37,755 nt of DNA from Bacteroidales bacterium (GTDB lineage Bacteria > Bacteroidota > Bacteroidia > Bacteroidales > UBA932): assembly GCA_017423025.1 (NCBI GenBank), contig JAFPGC010000034.1, positions 1-37,755 of the forward strand. Reading direction: 5' to 3'. Position numbers and translations under genes: made by a program. Positions within the stretch are counted from its first letter, which is position 1, and each line of letters starts with the position of its first letter. Below, one piece after another: positions 23,596-32,878 of this stretch. The notes under the pieces are model-generated. The model did no database searches. It was not told the DNA's origin and worked only from the letters and a program-made list of their open reading frames with translations.

Positions 23596-25581
23596 ATGAA
23601 GACTAAACCATATCTTTGGGCGGCAATGATGACGGCCCTGGTTCTGGCAGGCTGCAGCAGGGTAAATGAACCGGACGGAGAACAGAGAATCCAGTTCACC
23701 GTCCCCGGGCTGTTCCAGGCAAAGGTGGATACCAAGGCCGCGGAAGTAACCTCGCTGGCCGAGTTTCACGTGGGATGTGTGACCGGAACACTGGGTGTTT
23801 CCGAGGTGGAGGTGTGGAATACCACTTTCACAAGCAGCGGGGGAGAGACGCCGGTCTATGTCTCGGACAAATACTGGCCGGGAAGTGACCTGGGATACAA
23901 GTTCTACGCGAGCAATATGCCTTTGACCCCATCGGCCACCGGATATACGGTATGGGCCTCCAACGCCACGGACGTGGTATGTGCGGTTTTGGCCGATCCG
24001 GGTTACTGCACCACCAACGTCCTTTCCTTCGAACATGTCTTTTCCCGGCTTGGGAACGTGACCGTCGAGGCCTTTCCGGGCTACACCATCACCGGCGTAA
24101 GCATCACGATGACCCCGAAGACGGGTGGCACGTACAACCTCCGCACGAAGGACTGGTCCGGAATTACAACAGGCACCGCCACGGCCATAGCCAACAGTAC
24201 CCCCGGGACCAAGGCGAACGACCTCTACACGGTGCCCGGCATATATACGCTGACGGCCAGCTGGACGGCGACGGATTCCGGAAGCAATGCCGTGTCTTAT
24301 ACCAACCGTACGGTTGATGTGGAGCTGGAAAAAGGGGTTGTGAACAATGCCACCATCACCCTGGGCGGCAATATTACCGTTGGTGTGAGCCTGGAGGAAT
24401 ATGTCTTTAACGACTATCTTCAGGGTCTGGAGCCCTTGACGTTCGAGGTGCTCGGGAATGGCAATATCCTGTGGAAGACAAACAATGCCGTCTGGGAAAA
24501 GACGATTGAATACTCAAAGGACGGGGTTAACTGGACATCCGTAACGTCTACGGTGGATGGCGCGGCTATCCCGGTAAGTACTGGGGATAAAGTGTACATA
24601 AGGGGGAATAACGCCACGTATGGCTCCAGTTCCAATTATTGCACTTTTGGTGGAACTGTTAATTACTATGTATATGGCAATATGACGGACCTGCTGGCGC
24701 CGGGGCATAAATATCGATTGGATGATTATTGTTTTAAATATCTATTCAATGAGAATACTTATGTTAGAAGTCACCCATCAAAGAGAATCTACTTGCCATC
24801 CAAAATACTGAGTTTATGGTGTTATTATAATATGTTTGGCAGTTGCGACAATTTGACAATCCCCCCGGTTATGGATGCGATTGTGGTATCGCAGTATTGT
24901 TGTGACCGTATGTTCTATAATTGTACCAGCCTTCAGAGTACTCCCGTTCTCGAAGCCCCGGTTATGGCATTCTATTGCTATAATATGATGTTTTATGGCT
25001 GTACAAGTCTTTCTACCGTTCAGCCGATTAAGGCAAAAGTTCTGGAACAAAGCTGTTTTTCCCAGATGTTCCAGGGATGTTCCCATCTTACTACCGCCCC
25101 GGAACTTCCTGTGACACTATTGGCGGGAAACTGTTATTATCAAATGTTCTATGGATGCTCGAGCCTCACGGCCACCCCGGCACTTCCTGCCACCACAGTG
25201 GCGAACTCTTGTTATTTTAGAATGTTTTATGGCTGTATTAATTTGGTAGAGGCTCCTTCCATCTTACCCGCCTTGAAGCTGGCGAATAGTTGTTACACTC
25301 AAATGTTCTATAATTGTTCAAAACTGGCTGCCGCGCCAGAGTTGCCTGCAAAAATACTTGTCACCGGTTGCTATAACCAAATGTTTCAAGGTTGTTCAGC
25401 CCTTAATTATATCAAGGCATTATTTACGACAAAGCCGAATACTAATTATTGTCTGTCGTGGGTTTCCAACGTTGCCTCTAGCGGCACTTTCGTCAAGGCG
25501 GATGATGCTACCTGGAATGTTAGCGGCAACAATGGCGTTCCGAGCGGTTGGACGGTGTATACCGAATCTCAATGGCCGTAA
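23596..25581 (+). CDS. Surface lipoprotein: fimbrillin-like N-terminus and cysteine-containing 26-residue repeats
   Basis: 661 residues from the ATG at 23596, where the lipoprotein signal begins (TALVLAGC, Cys20). Residues about 25-275 look like a fimbrillin-type fold: QFTVPGLF strand, KVDTKA, YWPGSDLGYKFYAS, and the NVTVEAFPGYTITGVSI and TITLGGNITVGVSL strands. Residues 409-618 are eight tandem repeats of 26-27 residues with consensus CYxxMFYGCSSLxxxPxLPAxxLAxS, related to BspA-like/LRR_5-type surface repeats. The protein ends with about 45 non-repeat residues. It is probably exposed on the cell surface and may bind host or matrix ligands (inference). It has its own putative promoter and is not part of the fimbrial operon. 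GC content falls sharply around 24700-25050, suggesting a mosaic origin. Confidence 0.75.
   Translation: MKTKPYLWAAMMTALVLAGCSRVNEPDGEQRIQFTVPGLFQAKVDTKAAEVTSLAEFHVGCVTGTLGVSEVEVWNTTFTSSGGETPVYVSDKYWPGSDLGYKFYASNMPLTPSATGYTVWASNATDVVCAVLADPGYCTTNVLSFEHVFSRLGNVTVEAFPGYTITGVSITMTPKTGGTYNLRTKDWSGITTGTATAIANSTPGTKANDLYTVPGIYTLTASWTATDSGSNAVSYTNRTVDVELEKGVVNNATITLGGNITVGVSLEEYVFNDYLQGLEPLTFEVLGNGNILWKTNNAVWEKTIEYSKDGVNWTSVTSTVDGAAIPVSTGDKVYIRGNNATYGSSSNYCTFGGTVNYYVYGNMTDLLAPGHKYRLDDYCFKYLFNENTYVRSHPSKRIYLPSKILSLWCYYNMFGSCDNLTIPPVMDAIVVSQYCCDRMFYNCTSLQSTPVLEAPVMAFYCYNMMFYGCTSLSTVQPIKAKVLEQSCFSQMFQGCSHLTTAPELPVTLLAGNCYYQMFYGCSSLTATPALPATTVANSCYFRMFYGCINLVEAPSILPALKLANSCYTQMFYNCSKLAAAPELPAKILVTGCYNQMFQGCSALNYIKALFTTKPNTNYCLSWVSNVASSGTFVKADDATWNVSGNNGVPSGWTVYTESQWP
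24820..25449 (+). repeat. Eight in-frame 78-81-bp repeats (CxxxMFxxCxxL units)
   Basis: Each unit begins with Cys and has a second Cys eight residues later. Units 6 and 8 are 27 residues, the others 26. DNA copies are well diverged, so they are not a recent expansion. The region belongs to the lipoprotein gene at 23596-25581. Confidence 0.85.
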
Positions 25582-25601
25582 TCTGTTGGCCCTGAGGCGG
25601 A

Positions 25602-27788
25602 TTAGTCGCCGGCCACGGTAAACCGGATGGTGGCTGAGTTGCCGTCGCCGTCTACTACCGTAAGGGTGTGCTTGCCCGAAGCGGGTGCCAGCCGGAGTTC
25701 GTGGAAGAAGCGGGTTTCGCCCACATAAGTCTGGTCCAGGTGCCACCAGAGCGTAGCATCGGAGCGGTGATGCGCCACGCGGAAGACGGCCCCCTCCACC
25801 TGCCCGCTTAGCTGCCGTGGAAGGTAAAGCGTGGTACCGGAATGAGGATAAATGAACTCAATCTCCTGGGAGGGAAGGGCCGATCGGGCCCCCGCATACT
25901 CCGGGTGGTGCGGCCTGTAGAACCACTCCATGGCCGGTGTAAGCACAAATTCGCCTGTGCGATGATAAGGGCAGGGCTCGCTCTGGAGTCCCGCGGCGGG
26001 AATAAGCATCTCACGGGCCGGGCAGTCAGGCGTGGCCAGCATGCCGGACTGGGTACAAACGTTGGCATAAACGCCAACGTTTGCATTTAATGCCATTTCG
26101 TCATGCCCGACTTGATCGGGCATCTCAAACCATTCATCGCTGGCGGGAAGCAGGTTGAGGATATCGAACATTACCGGACCGGCGGTGCGGGCTCCGGTGA
26201 GGCCGGGCACACCGTGCCCGTCGGCATTGCCGGCCCACACGCCAATGGTGTACGCGGGCGTCATACCCACGGCCCACGCATCGCGGAAACCATAGCTGGT
26301 GCCGGTCTTCCAGGCCGCTTTCCGCACGGAGCGGATGAGCCGCCAGTCCAGCTCGTCCGGCCGGTTAACCTCTTGCAAGGCCTCCAAAGTGTACCACACG
26401 GAAAGAGTCCCGCTGGTGGCCATGGCAGAATAGGCCCTGGTGATTTCGTCCAGGCGACCTTCTCCTCCTCCCAGGATGAGGGAGAGGCCATAGTAGTCGG
26501 GGCTTTGGGTAAAGGTGGTGAGGCCGGCCTTCTGGAGAAGGCTGTGGAATTTAGGCACGCCGTACTGCCGCAGCAGGAACACGGCCGGGACGTTAAGGGA
26601 GCGGGCCAGGGCCTCGGAGGCTGGTACGGCACCGTAGAACTGCCGGTCAAAATTCTGCGGGGCAAAGCCACCCAGGTTCACAGGAATGTCCGGCAGCAGG
26701 GTGTGGGGCAGGATTTCACCCTCCTGCAGCGCGGCGGCAAACAGGAACGGTTTGAGAATACTCCCCGTGGAGCGCGGCGAGGCGGCAATATCTACCTGCA
26801 CGCCGGTCCGCTCCCGCTCCGGCGAGGCATTGCCTACATAAGCGACTATCTCCCCGGTGGCATTATCTATAACCACGACGGCCATGTCGGCTACGCCCTC
26901 CTTGGCCAGGTCGTCGGACTGCCGGTCCGCCACGGCCGATACGGATTTCTGAAGCGGCAGTCGGATTCCGGTCCGGGTCCTCACGCCCTTGGGGCAGCGT
27001 TCGACCCAGTGCAAGGCATAAGAGGGCAGGGGCAGGGGCGCATCGGGCAAAGGCTCTTCCAGCGCCGCTTCATAGGTATCGGCCGATATATCCCCGTGCT
27101 CCAACAGCCGTTTCAGCAGGCGGTTGCGCTTTTGGAGGAGGTCCTCCCGGCCCTTGCCCAGGTGTAGCGTGGAGGGTGCGTTGGGCAGTACGGCCAGGGT
27201 GGCAGCCTCGGCCCAGGAGAGCTCGGATGCCGGTCGGCCAAAATAGCGCCAGGCAGCGGCCTCCAGCCCCACTACATTCCCCCCGAAGGGTGCGTGGGAA
27301 GCATACAGGGACAGGATGCGCTCCTTGGGATAGCGCAGTTCCAGCCGCATGGCCAGCACGGATTCAATGAGTTTCTGCCAGACGGTGCGTTCTTTCTGGC
27401 GGCTCAGGCGGATGACCTGCATGCTAAGGGTGCTGCCGCCGCTTACCACATGGCCGGAGTGGAGATTCTGCAGCAAGGCCCGCCCCATGGCCACGGGGTT
27501 TACGCCCGGGTGCCACCAGAACTGCCGGTCCTCAAACTGCACCAGCGCCGTCGCAAAGCGCCCCGGAACGGTATCACAGGGCGGAAACCGCCACTGCCCG
27601 TCGGCCGCAATGCGCGCCCCCAGCAGCTCCCCTTCGGCACTCTCCACCACCGTGGAGTAGGAGACCCCTTTAAACAGGTCCTTTGGAAGACAAAACAAGT
27701 AGGCTAGCAGAAGAACTGCCAACCCTAAAGAGATCCCCGGCCGGAGCCGGGGATGACGAGGTCTTTTATGGTCGGGTTGTCCGGCCAT
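25602..27788 (-). CDS. pbpC: Penicillin-binding protein 1C (bifunctional glycosyltransferase/transpeptidase)
   Basis: 728 residues, inner membrane with the enzyme domains in the periplasm. A membrane helix lies at about 18-34. The glycosyltransferase domain (about 55-225) has catalytic Glu86 in FEDRQFWWHPG and the GGSTLSMQ motif at 117-124. The transpeptidase domain (about 295-545) shows SxxK (Ser343-Lys346), SxN (Ser397-Asn399) and KTG (494-496). A C-terminal BiPBP_C-type beta domain (about 640-726) completes the PBP1C layout. The start shares one base with the stop of the macroglobulin gene (TAATG), and yfhM-pbpC linkage is widely conserved. Two small palindromic elements lie inside the frame: one codes part of the cytoplasmic tail (RHPRLRPGIS) and the other sits in an apparent insertion at about 556-577. 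Neither touches a catalytic motif. Confidence 0.95.
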   Translation of the reverse strand: MAGQPDHKRPRHPRLRPGISLGLAVLLLAYLFCLPKDLFKGVSYSTVVESAEGELLGARIAADGQWRFPPCDTVPGRFATALVQFEDRQFWWHPGVNPVAMGRALLQNLHSGHVVSGGSTLSMQVIRLSRQKERTVWQKLIESVLAMRLELRYPKERILSLYASHAPFGGNVVGLEAAAWRYFGRPASELSWAEAATLAVLPNAPSTLHLGKGREDLLQKRNRLLKRLLEHGDISADTYEAALEEPLPDAPLPLPSYALHWVERCPKGVRTRTGIRLPLQKSVSAVADRQSDDLAKEGVADMAVVVIDNATGEIVAYVGNASPERERTGVQVDIAASPRSTGSILKPFLFAAALQEGEILPHTLLPDIPVNLGGFAPQNFDRQFYGAVPASEALARSLNVPAVFLLRQYGVPKFHSLLQKAGLTTFTQSPDYYGLSLILGGGEGRLDEITRAYSAMATSGTLSVWYTLEALQEVNRPDELDWRLIRSVRKAAWKTGTSYGFRDAWAVGMTPAYTIGVWAGNADGHGVPGLTGARTAGPVMFDILNLLPASDEWFEMPDQVGHDEMALNANVGVYANVCTQSGMLATPDCPAREMLIPAAGLQSEPCPYHRTGEFVLTPAMEWFYRPHHPEYAGARSALPSQEIEFIYPHSGTTLYLPRQLSGQVEGAVFRVAHHRSDATLWWHLDQTYVGETRFFHELRLAPASGKHTLTVVDGDGNSATIRFTVAGD
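26056..26083. repeat. Perfect 11-bp inverted repeat inside pbpC
   Basis: CAAACGTTGGC and GCCAACGTTTG flank a 6-base loop (ATAAAC) within codons for NANVGVYANV of PBP1C. It lies 15 bases from the palindromic element at 26098-26126. No T run follows, and it is within a gene, so it is not a terminator. Confidence 0.8.
26098..26126 (-). repeat. Small palindromic element, copy 1 (in-frame in pbpC)
   Basis: On the minus strand: GAGAT, stem GCCCGA/TCGGGC around TCAAG, then ATGACGA. It shares flanks and layout with the copies at 27730-27759 and 36611-36637, but the stem bases differ while still pairing. It encodes residues around EMPDQVGHDE of PBP1C, in what looks like an extra segment before VCTQSGMLATPDCP. 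Confidence 0.75.
27730..27759 (+). repeat. Small palindromic element, copy 2 (in-frame near the pbpC start)
   Basis: On the plus strand: GAGAT, stem CCCCGG/CCGGGG around CCGGAG, then ATGACGA. It has the same flanks as copy 1 in the opposite orientation relative to pbpC. It is read as RHPRLRPGIS in the cytoplasmic tail of PBP1C just before the membrane helix. Confidence 0.75.
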
Positions 27789-30700
27789 TATTTGGTTACT
27801 ACGGCTGTGCCGGAGGCGGTGGCCGCCTGGACGGCAGGCTCGTACATGGCTTCGACTACAGCGGACGGCAGCATATATCGGCCCTCATAGGCGGCGCGGA
27901 GCTGCACGGTGAAGGTCTTGCTGCGGCCGGCGGGCAGGGCGAAGAACCAGTTCACGCGGTCATCGCGGATGTCCTTGTGGTCGTAGGCGTCTTCAGAGGC
28001 CCCGCCCGTCAGGCGCTCGTTCTGGATTTCCCAGCCGGAAGGCACGGGGAAGTTCAGGGCCAGGTTCTCGTAGGCCTTGAGCGAGGAGGGGTTGGTTACC
28101 TTGATGGTAGCCTGGAAGCGGGTTCCCTGCGCCAGGGAGGCGGGATTCACTGCGGCGCCGGTCTCAGAAGAAGTGTACTTGATCTCGAGCTTGAGGCCGT
28201 TGGCGGTTGCGCTACGCACAGCCGTGCGCTGCGTCTTCACCAGGGTGCCGTACACTATGCCTTGGGAGAGGTTCTTCACCTCCTGCTCCATCTCTACCGG
28301 AACCGACAGGCTCTTATCGGCCGATACCGTCTTACCGCCCAGGCTGATCTTCACCTCGCCGGTGGGAACCTTGTCATAGAGGTGCCTGTAAGCCACTGCG
28401 GCAAAAGCCGTCTCCTGGGTGCTCATGGATCGGTCGGCGGGCTCAGAAGCCACAGAGAGGGCTTCGGTAATGTTCCCGCAAAGGACCAGGGCATCCAAAG
28501 CCACCATCTTGTCACGGAAGCCGGTACCGTAGGTGATATTGTAGGGCTCGTATTCCGGGAAGTCCTTGCCGTTGCCCTCCAGCAGGCTCTGGCCCAGGGT
28601 GGCTTTGCCGCTGAGGGCATAGGCGGCGGCCAGCATATAGCGGGCCCGCTCACCAATGTTGGAGGCTTCCTTGAGGCGGTTCATTCCGGAGACCTGGGCG
28701 TTGCCGGAGAGGGCCATGGTGTACAGGCGATAGGCTTCATCCAGATTGGAGAAGAAGTTGTCACCTGCCACGCGGAACACCTGACTCATCTTCTGCTGGT
28801 ATTCTTTCCATTTCTTGAGTACGCCGCTGTTCACTTCAAAGCCGGCCTTGGAGGCTTCGGTAAGGAAGTGTCCGGCCATGGAACTCACCCAGGGGTCGCT
28901 CTGGCCGCCGGTCCAGTAGGCAAAGCCGCCGTTGCCGTTCTGGCGGGCGTATAGCTTGGAGATGAGGGTGGGGATGAAAGCCTTGGCATCGGCCGCATCC
29001 TCCTCCGACAGCATAGGCAGCAGGCTCACCAGCGTGAGACCGCGGGAACTGAGCTGTTCGCCGCACTCATAGGAGTAGTTTTTCATGTTGAGGTACCAGG
29101 CCTGGGCATCGGGGGCCGGGAATCCGGCCATCATCAGCATGCCGGGCTCTACCTTCCGGCCCTCTCCGGCCTTCAGGCTGAAGCGGGAAACCGTAACAAT
29201 CTCGGGCTGGGGATTCCGCACGGTGAGGGCAATGGTCTCGGTAGCCTTGTGACCGCTGCCGGAAGCTTCCACGGTGATGTGGGCCACGCCTTCCTCGCCG
29301 GTGGCCTTGAGGGCAAAGTTCACCAGCTGGTCACCCTTGGCGGCGAAGGTGAGCTTCTGCGAGGCAGAGCCGGTGAGGGTCACCGGTCCATCGGCCTTTA
29401 CAGAAACCGTGGCTTCCTTGACGCCGTCTTCCATGGCAAATACGTTCACCGGAATCTGGCATTCTTCGTTAATGCCCATCACGCGCGGCAGGGTGGTAAC
29501 CACCATCAGGGGGTTCTGCACGGGGACGGTCTTGTCGGCACTGCCGAAGGCGCCGTTGTGGCCGGCCACCACCATCACGCGCACACTGCCCACGTAGGTA
29601 GGAAGCTTGAGTTTGAGCTCATCGCTGCCGCCCGCGAGGGTCTTGGGCTGCAGGAACAATACCACAGGATTGAAGCGGTTGTCTTTCCGGGCCGATACGA
29701 TGTTGTCCTCGTCGCCACCGATGGAAGCGATGGGGGTAAACTTGCCGCTGAAGGCGCCCACCACCTGGTCGTACAGATCCCAGGTCTTGACGCCCAGGGC
29801 TTCGCTCTTGTACATATGGTTCCAAGGGTTGGGAGTCTTGAAGGCCGTCAGGTCCAGCAGTCCTTCGTCCACGATGGCCAGTGTGTAGGTCATGGGCTTA
29901 CCCGACTTTTCGGATACCTTCAAGGTGAACTCTTCGTCGGGGTGCAGGACCTTGGGAAGGGTGATGACCGGATCCAGGTGCGAGGCGGGGTTCTCCACCT
30001 TCACGCGCTGGACGCCGTACATTCGCAGCGGGAGGTCATTCTGCGCAGCCCCGTAAGGCTGCAGCAGGGTTATGTGCACATAGATATTGGGCGCCATGCC
30101 GGGCTCAACGGTAAACTTGTAAGGGGTGTCTTTCTCGGACAGGGTAACCCATTCGCGCCGGAGCACGCCGCCGGCGTTCTCCAGGGAGACCAATGCCTGG
30201 CCACCCTTGGCGGCCGGGATGAACACCGTGGCCTTCTCGCCCACCTGGTAGGAGGGTTTGTCGGTAGAGAAGGTGAGCATGGTCAGGGCTTCGGGATCCT
30301 GGCGGCTGGCGCGGCCCCGGAAGTCGGGCCAGTCAACGGTGACGAAGCGTCCGCTTACGTGGCCGGAAGTCAGATCCCTGGCCAGGATGAGGTAGTTCCC
30401 CCATTCGGGATAGTTCACGCGGAGGGTGAAGCCGGTGTCTTCGCTGCCGGAGGTAAGGGTTCCGGAATCGATCCGTTTCACGGAACTGCCGTTCACGTAG
30501 GCATCCAGGTCGGCTCCCGGATTGTCCCACCACCAGTTCCAACCGGTCTGGAACACGGCATATTCCACCTTGTGACCCTTTACGCGCTGGCCTTTGGCAT
30601 CTATCACGGCCAGCTTGACGGGCTGGTCCTTATCGGTTTCCAGGAAGTCTCCCTCGGGCACTTTGATGCCTACATAGGCGCTGTAAGGGGAGTAGGAGAG

Positions 30701-32875
30701 GGTTTCGGTGGTAAAGCTTTCGTCTCCGCCGGGTTCTTCCACGCTGGTTACCACAAAGGCCTGCAGCAGGCCGGGTGCGCCCTCGGCAGCCGGGAACTTG
30801 ACCGGAACGGCGGCATTGCCACTGCCGTCCAGGCGGGCCTTGAAGAGGATGCTTTCGGCCGATGAGAATTTCGAGGCCGGGTTGTTGAAGGTGTATTTCT
30901 CAAATCCCTTGAAGGGGACGGAGGTTTTGCGAAGGGTCATTTCGGCCCTTACGTTGCAGTCGGAGGCCGCTCCACCGGTGAGCCAGCTGGCGGCTACCCG
31001 TACGGTATTGGTTTCGCCGGCCTGAAGCATCTCGGGATAAGCGGTGGTTATTTTGAGGCGGTTGGGCTTAACCGTCTCAACGTGCAGTGTCTTGTGGAAG
31101 GTGTTGCCACCCACCTTGAAATAGGCGTCCCAGTAGCCGGTGGGGTCATCGGCCTTGGTGGCTACCTCGTAACTGAAGAAACCGTCGGTGCCTTTGGCTA
31201 CCTGGCGGGAGTAGAACTGGCCTTCCGGGGTGTACACTTCCAGGGTGGCGGGATGGCCTTCGGGCAGGTTCTTGCCCTTGTCCTGGAGGATGAGGGTCAG
31301 GTGCATGGTGTCGCCGGGACGCCATACACCGCGTTCCCCGTAAACAAAGCCCTTGATGCCTTGCTGCACGGTCTCACCGCCCACATCGAAGCGGCTCAGC
31401 GAACGTTCATTGCCATTGGTGACTTTGAGGTAGGAGGTGCTGCCGCCGGCCTTGGCCACTACGGCAAAAGGCTTGCGGGATACGCTTATCTGGACGAGGC
31501 CCTTAGCGTCGGTCTTGGCTTCCCCTATCTTTTGGAGCTGGTAGTCATACACTTCCAGGTTTACTCCCGAGACTCCCTTGGCAGTGAGGAGGTCCGTGGC
31601 GGCCACCCAGAGGGTGTTGCCTTCGGCGTATTCGGCCATCAGGCCCAGGTCGGTGGCCAGCAGCTGGACGGCCGGGAACCGGTCACTGTCCATATAGTAG
31701 GAAGGCTTGGTGGGGTCATCCTGCTCGTCCCAATCATAGTTCTCCCAGTCGTAGTCGTTGTCCCACCAGTAGGGGCTGGGAGTGTCCCAGGCGGCTTCAT
31801 CGGCCGGCGTGGGTTTGCCGGTGAGGGCCTGTGCGCTCACGATGGGCTCCTTGCCGCCGTAGAGGCTCTGGTCCTGGCGGAAGCTCAGGCGCACCCGGTA
31901 GAGGGCGCCGGGCTCCTGCCGGATAAGCCCGCCCAGATAAATGCTATGGGTGTTCCAGCGGTGCAGGTTCTTGGAGGCGTCCAGCTGGACATCCCCGCGG
32001 TACACCAGGCGGCCGCTGCGGCGCAGGCTGCTGGACCCGTCCAGGTCGTTTTCCTGGAGGAAGGACAGCACGTTTTTCTCGTATATCTTAATGACCCTCA
32101 CTTCCACGGCGCTCAGATTCACGGCGCGGAAGGGGAGGATGAGCTGGTTTTTGTCGGGAAGGATGGTTCCGCTGACCAGCAGCTCTACGGCAGGCTTGGG
32201 CTCAGAGGCCGTGAAGTTGCGCACGAAACTCTCTCCCAGAGTGTTTCCGTCCTTGTCCTTGAGGCTCTTGTCCAGGGTGAGTACCAGGTCTTCCTGCTGG
32301 CCTTCAAAATGCACTTTAAGCACGTTGTCTTCCACCTGCACATAGCTGCGCGTGGCGCCCTTGAGCTCTACCAGACCCTTGATGGAGGCGTTGACAGGAG
32401 CCTGGGTGAGCGTTACTTCCACCAGGTTTTCCTTGAGTTCGGACTTAACCACCCGGAAGGGATTTCCGTTGTCTGGTTCAAGGACGATTTCTGTCTCTAT
32501 GCCTTTGCCGCGGACCGCCAGGCTGAAAGTGAACGGGGAAGGGGCGTCCTTGATAACCTTGTCCAGTGCAAAGCTTATGGTATAAGTCTGGCCCGGGTTC
32601 AGGGATTCCGGGGTAAAGGTGACGGTAGTGGGGGACACCCACTGCGTAGTACCTTGGACCTGGGGCTGGATACTGAACAGTCCTTGGGTGGGCTGATTCG
32701 TGGCGTCTTGCGCCAGGACTATCCGTATGGCGGTGTCCTCTCCCACGATGCCGCCGGTATACGCCTTTACGTACTCGGCAAATTCCTGGGCCGAGGGAGT
32801 TTCGACCGCCGTCTTCTTGGGCCCGCAGGCCGCCATGACCGCCGCGGCGGCCAGGAGCAAAACAAACTTGCGCAT
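27788..32875 (-). CDS. Bacterial alpha-2-macroglobulin lipoprotein with thioester (YfhM-like)
   Basis: 1695 residues. The lipoprotein signal ends AAC (Cys17). Multiple macroglobulin-type beta domains fill the first 1100 residues, including the LTLILQDKGKNLPEGHPATLEVYTPEG-type strands (split over about 528-555). The thioester motif Cys-Gly-Glu-Gln is intact at residues 1271-1274 (YECGEQLSSRG), followed by an alpha/alpha-toroid complement-like domain (GGFAYWTGGQSDPWVSSMAGH). Family members are periplasmic protease traps: a bait region is cut, and the thioester couples to the attacking protease. The neighbouring pbpC product is thought to repair peptidoglycan after such attack. Around residues 370-400 is a Trp/Asp/Tyr-rich stretch (WWDNDYDWENYDWDEQDD) unlike the rest. 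The gene starts three bases after the aminotransferase stop, so the genes are co-transcribed. Confidence 0.93.
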   Translation of the reverse strand: MRKFVLLLAAAAVMAACGPKKTAVETPSAQEFAEYVKAYTGGIVGEDTAIRIVLAQDATNQPTQGLFSIQPQVQGTTQWVSPTTVTFTPESLNPGQTYTISFALDKVIKDAPSPFTFSLAVRGKGIETEIVLEPDNGNPFRVVKSELKENLVEVTLTQAPVNASIKGLVELKGATRSYVQVEDNVLKVHFEGQQEDLVLTLDKSLKDKDGNTLGESFVRNFTASEPKPAVELLVSGTILPDKNQLILPFRAVNLSAVEVRVIKIYEKNVLSFLQENDLDGSSSLRRSGRLVYRGDVQLDASKNLHRWNTHSIYLGGLIRQEPGALYRVRLSFRQDQSLYGGKEPIVSAQALTGKPTPADEAAWDTPSPYWWDNDYDWENYDWDEQDDPTKPSYYMDSDRFPAVQLLATDLGLMAEYAEGNTLWVAATDLLTAKGVSGVNLEVYDYQLQKIGEAKTDAKGLVQISVSRKPFAVVAKAGGSTSYLKVTNGNERSLSRFDVGGETVQQGIKGFVYGERGVWRPGDTMHLTLILQDKGKNLPEGHPATLEVYTPEGQFYSRQVAKGTDGFFSYEVATKADDPTGYWDAYFKVGGNTFHKTLHVETVKPNRLKITTAYPEMLQAGETNTVRVAASWLTGGAASDCNVRAEMTLRKTSVPFKGFEKYTFNNPASKFSSAESILFKARLDGSGNAAVPVKFPAAEGAPGLLQAFVVTSVEEPGGDESFTTETLSYSPYSAYVGIKVPEGDFLETDKDQPVKLAVIDAKGQRVKGHKVEYAVFQTGWNWWWDNPGADLDAYVNGSSVKRIDSGTLTSGSEDTGFTLRVNYPEWGNYLILARDLTSGHVSGRFVTVDWPDFRGRASRQDPEALTMLTFSTDKPSYQVGEKATVFIPAAKGGQALVSLENAGGVLRREWVTLSEKDTPYKFTVEPGMAPNIYVHITLLQPYGAAQNDLPLRMYGVQRVKVENPASHLDPVITLPKVLHPDEEFTLKVSEKSGKPMTYTLAIVDEGLLDLTAFKTPNPWNHMYKSEALGVKTWDLYDQVVGAFSGKFTPIASIGGDEDNIVSARKDNRFNPVVLFLQPKTLAGGSDELKLKLPTYVGSVRVMVVAGHNGAFGSADKTVPVQNPLMVVTTLPRVMGINEECQIPVNVFAMEDGVKEATVSVKADGPVTLTGSASQKLTFAAKGDQLVNFALKATGEEGVAHITVEASGSGHKATETIALTVRNPQPEIVTVSRFSLKAGEGRKVEPGMLMMAGFPAPDAQAWYLNMKNYSYECGEQLSSRGLTLVSLLPMLSEEDAADAKAFIPTLISKLYARQNGNGGFAYWTGGQSDPWVSSMAGHFLTEASKAGFEVNSGVLKKWKEYQQKMSQVFRVAGDNFFSNLDEAYRLYTMALSGNAQVSGMNRLKEASNIGERARYMLAAAYALSGKATLGQSLLEGNGKDFPEYEPYNITYGTGFRDKMVALDALVLCGNITEALSVASEPADRSMSTQETAFAAVAYRHLYDKVPTGEVKISLGGKTVSADKSLSVPVEMEQEVKNLSQGIVYGTLVKTQRTAVRSATANGLKLEIKYTSSETGAAVNPASLAQGTRFQATIKVTNPSSLKAYENLALNFPVPSGWEIQNERLTGGASEDAYDHKDIRDDRVNWFFALPAGRSKTFTVQLRAAYEGRYMLPSAVVEAMYEPAVQAATASGTAVVTK

Positions 32876-32878
32876 GGT

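Noticed and set aside
27683-30865. Long + strand open frames (423 and 538 codons) opposite pbpC and the macroglobulin gene
   Set aside because: Antisense shadows: composition is Gly/His/Val-rich, without motifs, and the opposite strand holds the thioester and penicillin-binding motifs.
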